Origin: Chromohalobacter nigrandesensis
Lineage (GTDB): Bacteria; Pseudomonadota; Gammaproteobacteria; Pseudomonadales; Halomonadaceae
Reading direction: 5' to 3'
Assembly (NCBI RefSeq): GCF_023061285.1
Contig: NZ_JAKGAM010000019.1
Span: forward strand, 1-64,000
Length of the DNA stretch: 64,000 bases
This document shows, one piece after another, positions 61,595-64,000 of the stretch. Numbering within the stretch: position 1 is the first letter of the stretch; every line of letters starts with the position of its first letter. The notes under the pieces are model-generated. The model was not told the DNA's origin. It saw only the letters and a list, made by a program, of their open reading frames with translations, and searched no databases. The translations under genes and the position numbers were made by a program.

Positions 61595-62491
61595 ATGCGC
61601 ATCCTGATCACCGGCGGTAGCGGTTTCGTTGGACGACTGCTCTGTCATCGCCTGCACGAAGCTGGCCATCGGTTGCTGGTGGTATCGCGCTCCCCAGCCC
61701 GGGCGCAGACGCATCTGCCCGAGGGCATCGAGATCCGCGAGTCGGTCATGGCCTTTACGGACGACGCACCCGAGGCAATCGTCAATCTCGCCGGCGAGCC
61801 CATCGCCGACAAGCGCTGGAGCGAGGCGCAGAAGCAGCGCTTGAGTGCCTCGCGACTCACCATCACGCGCGAGCTGGTGACGCTGTGCGAGCGCCTGGAG
61901 ACGCCGCCGCGAGTCATGGTCTCCGGATCGGCCATGGGATTTTACGGCGATCAGGGAGAGCGCGACGTCACCGAGCAAACCCCGCCCACCGACGAGTTCG
62001 CCCATCGCCTGTGCGCGCAGTGGGAGTCGGCGGCACGCGCGGCCGAGCCGCTGGGCGTGCGAGTCGCGCTGTTGCGCACCGGGCTGGTACTCGACGCCGG
62101 TGGCGGCACATTGAGCAAATTGCTCCTGCCTTTCCGCTTGGGGTTGGGAGGCCGCTTGGGAAGCGGACGTCAGTATATGCCGTGGATTCATCGCGAGGAT
62201 CTAGTGCGCATCGTGCTGTTGTTGCTCGAGCGGGATGACCTTGAAGGGCCTTTCAATGCCTCTGCGCCGCATCCCGTCACCAATGCCGACTTCACGCGTA
62301 CCTTGGCGCATCATTTGCATCGCCCCGCGCTGATGACGGTGCCCGCTGGCTTGCTGCGGCTGGCCCTGGGTGAGATGTCACGCTTGTTGCTGACCGGCGC
62401 TCGCATGCGCCCCGCGCGCCTGGAAGCGGCGGGGTTCACGTTTCACTATCCGACGCTGGATAGCGCCTTGAAGGCGATTCTCGGCCGCTGA
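61595..62491 (+). CDS. TIGR01777/YfcH-family NAD-dependent epimerase-like protein
   Basis: A 298-residue extended SDR-type protein. ATG 61595 has CGGAGAG upstream and starts at MRILITGGSGFVGRLLCHRL (GxxGxxG). The family-specific NLAGEPIADKRW, SGSAMGFYGDQG and RTGLVLDAGGGTLSKLLLPFRLG are present. Homologues include E. coli YfcH and plant GC1-like proteins; the reaction is not established. The predicted 5' leader is only about 13 nt. It converges on rapA, 22 bp away. Confidence 0.88.
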   Translation: MRILITGGSGFVGRLLCHRLHEAGHRLLVVSRSPARAQTHLPEGIEIRESVMAFTDDAPEAIVNLAGEPIADKRWSEAQKQRLSASRLTITRELVTLCERLETPPRVMVSGSAMGFYGDQGERDVTEQTPPTDEFAHRLCAQWESAARAAEPLGVRVALLRTGLVLDAGGGTLSKLLLPFRLGLGGRLGSGRQYMPWIHREDLVRIVLLLLERDDLEGPFNASAPHPVTNADFTRTLAHHLHRPALMTVPAGLLRLALGEMSRLLLTGARMRPARLEAAGFTFHYPTLDSALKAILGR

Positions 62492-62513
62492 TATCAGGTC
62501 TCACGGTCCGGGC

Positions 62514-64000
62514 TCATTCGGGCGGGTCGACGGTGACGATCACCCGTACCGCGTCAAGGCGTAGCCGCGTGGCGTCGATGGCCGTATCCAGCGCCTGACG
62601 CTCATGGGCCAGGGCGTCGATTTCCGCGTCGCGTACTGCCGGGTTGTGGCGCGCCAGGGCCTTGAGACGCGCCAGCTCGGTGTCCAGCGTCTCGCGCATG
62701 CGCGTCTGTGCGGCTTCGACGATGCTTGGTAACTCGTTCTCGGCCTCGCCCTCGGCGTTGGTCAACAGCTCGCGCAATTGCGCATGGCGCGACTTGATCA
62801 GATCGCGCGCGACGGCCTTCTTGACCTTCTTGAGGTTCTTCGCCAAGCCCCCGAACGAGACTTTCTGCGTCAGGTTGGCGCCTGACTCGTCGAGCAGCAA
62901 ACGAACCGCCGTGGGTGGCAGGAAACGTCCGACATTCAAGTGCTTGGGCGCTGGACAATGGGTCCGGAACACCAACTCGGCCATCAGTCGGCCGCCGGGA
63001 ATCGCCGGATGCTGAAGTAGCGCCAGCGCGGTATTGCCGAGGGTGCCGTCGAGGATGCGCTCCATCATTTCGCGCACCAGCGGATGTTCCCAGGAGAGGC
63101 GCTGCACGTCGTCGCGGGCCAGGGCGCGCTGTCGGTCGAACGTCGCCGAGAAGCCTTCCTCGCCTTTGACCAGGCCCGGCAGACCGTCGAGCATGTGCGG
63201 CCCCGCCAGCAGGTGCTGGATATCGCCCCCGAGGTCGCGACTCTCGACGCCGAACACGTCCAGGGCCTTGTCGACGTAACGTGGCAGTGTGGTGTCTTCG
63301 TCCAGCTCGCGAATGGCCTCGGTGACGCTCTGGGCGCGTTCCGGGCGGCAGGCGTTCCATTCCAGCAGCCGGTCGCGACCGGCCTCATGCGCAGCGAGGC
63401 GGCTTTCGAAATAGGCGCGCGTTTCCGCGATGACCTCTTCGAGGGAATCATTGTCGAGCAGGGAGTCGGCCACGCTGTCGCCGAAGGCATCGTAGAGTTC
63501 GCTGCCGATGCCATGCGGGGCGTTGAAGGCGCGCATGCCCTCGTCGTACCAGCGCAGCAGGCGCTCGCCGGGGCTGTCTTCGAACACCGGCACGTAGAGC
63601 TCGATGGCGTGTTGCTGGCCGATGCGGTCGAGGCGGCCGATGCGTTGCTCGAGCTGATCGGGGTGCGCGGGTAGATCGAACATCACCAGGTGGCGGCAGA
63701 ACTGGAAGTTACGCCCCTCGGAGCCGATTTCCGAGCATACCAGTACCTGACAGCCGTCTTCGTCGTCGGCGAAGGCGGCCGCCGCCCGGTCGCGCTCGAT
63801 GAGCGTCATACCCTCGTGGAACACCGGCGCCTGGAACCCGCCCAGCACGCGCAGTGCCTCGCTGAGGTCGCTGGCGGTTGTGCGGTCGTGGGCGATGACC
63901 AGCACCTTGTCGCGGCCGACCTCGGTGAGGCGCTCCAGCAGCCAGGTCACGCGCGGGTCGATCTGCCACCAGGGTTCGGCGTTGAGTGCAACGTCGCCCG
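62514..64000 (-). CDS. rapA: RNA polymerase-associated ATPase RapA (5' part beyond the window)
   Basis: RapA is a Swi2/Snf2-type ATPase that helps recycle RNA polymerase after transcription. The visible 495 C-terminal residues include the second helicase lobe (WWQIDPRVTWLLE, VFHEGMTLIERDRAAA, LVCSEIGSEGRNFQFCRHLV, QRIGRLDRIGQ, the last with the arginine finger) and the C-terminal Spacer and domains found in E. coli RapA (LNVGRFLPPTAVRLLLD). The reading frame is open to the window edge and the Walker A lobe lies beyond it. Confidence 0.95.
   Translation of the reverse strand, partial: GDVALNAEPWWQIDPRVTWLLERLTEVGRDKVLVIAHDRTTASDLSEALRVLGGFQAPVFHEGMTLIERDRAAAAFADDEDGCQVLVCSEIGSEGRNFQFCRHLVMFDLPAHPDQLEQRIGRLDRIGQQHAIELYVPVFEDSPGERLLRWYDEGMRAFNAPHGIGSELYDAFGDSVADSLLDNDSLEEVIAETRAYFESRLAAHEAGRDRLLEWNACRPERAQSVTEAIRELDEDTTLPRYVDKALDVFGVESRDLGGDIQHLLAGPHMLDGLPGLVKGEEGFSATFDRQRALARDDVQRLSWEHPLVREMMERILDGTLGNTALALLQHPAIPGGRLMAELVFRTHCPAPKHLNVGRFLPPTAVRLLLDESGANLTQKVSFGGLAKNLKKVKKAVARDLIKSRHAQLRELLTNAEGEAENELPSIVEAAQTRMRETLDTELARLKALARHNPAVRDAEIDALAHERQALDTAIDATRLRLDAVRVIVTVDPPE

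Overview
The window looks like the chromosome of a GC-rich gammaproteobacterium, most probably a halomonad (Halomonas/Chromohalobacter type). This is an inference from protein similarity remembered from those families and from gene order shared with pseudomonads and oceanospirilla (birA-coaX-tRNAs-secE-nusG, uvrA-MFS-ssb, fabA-fabB); no search was run. Apart from its two edges the window is densely coding, with no gap above 300 bp and no insertion sequence, prophage or CRISPR array. Bases 1-161 hold no gene I can recognise.

Bases 162-33000 are one long + strand housekeeping block: birA and coaX; a tRNA cluster (Tyr, Gly, Thr, Trp) without the tufB gene that often sits inside it; secE-nusG; rplKA, rplJL and rpoBC; the str operon (rpsL, rpsG, fusA, tuf); then the full S10, spc and alpha operons through rplQ. 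Terminators, promoters and structured leaders at the operon joints are annotated. A perfect tandem repeat of 18 heptamers sits between rplQ and the stop codon of uvrA.

Bases 33230-49600 carry uvrA (-), divergent from a YajR-like MFS transporter and ssb; the complete pgaABCD locus for the biofilm polymer PNAG, whose leader has two small hairpins each showing GGA in the loop, as CsrA/RsmA targets do; norR divergent from hmp, with a sigma-54 promoter and three NorR-type boxes between them (nitric oxide detoxification); and a degenerate RmlD-like protein coupled to plsC.

Bases 49600-53450 hold fabA-fabB (-) for unsaturated fatty acid synthesis and a PAS-GGDEF-EAL cyclic-di-GMP enzyme (+).

Bases 53414-61430 (-) are the most interesting accessory region. 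A tightly packed apparent operon runs from a MerR-family regulator through DNA photolyase, a SnoaL-like protein, an SDR, an FAD amine oxidase-like protein, DUF1365, a cyclopropane/furan fatty acid synthase-like methyltransferase and a DUF2878 membrane protein. The regulator has the fold of the B12 photosensors CarH/LitR but lacks the cobalt-binding histidines, so it resembles 'class II' LitR. The set reads as a light or photo-oxidative stress response combining DNA repair with membrane lipid modification. TTGTACAA palindromes occur in its promoter and in that of the neighbouring divergent YfcH-like gene. A small CbiX-type chelatase lies just upstream. The window ends inside rapA (-).
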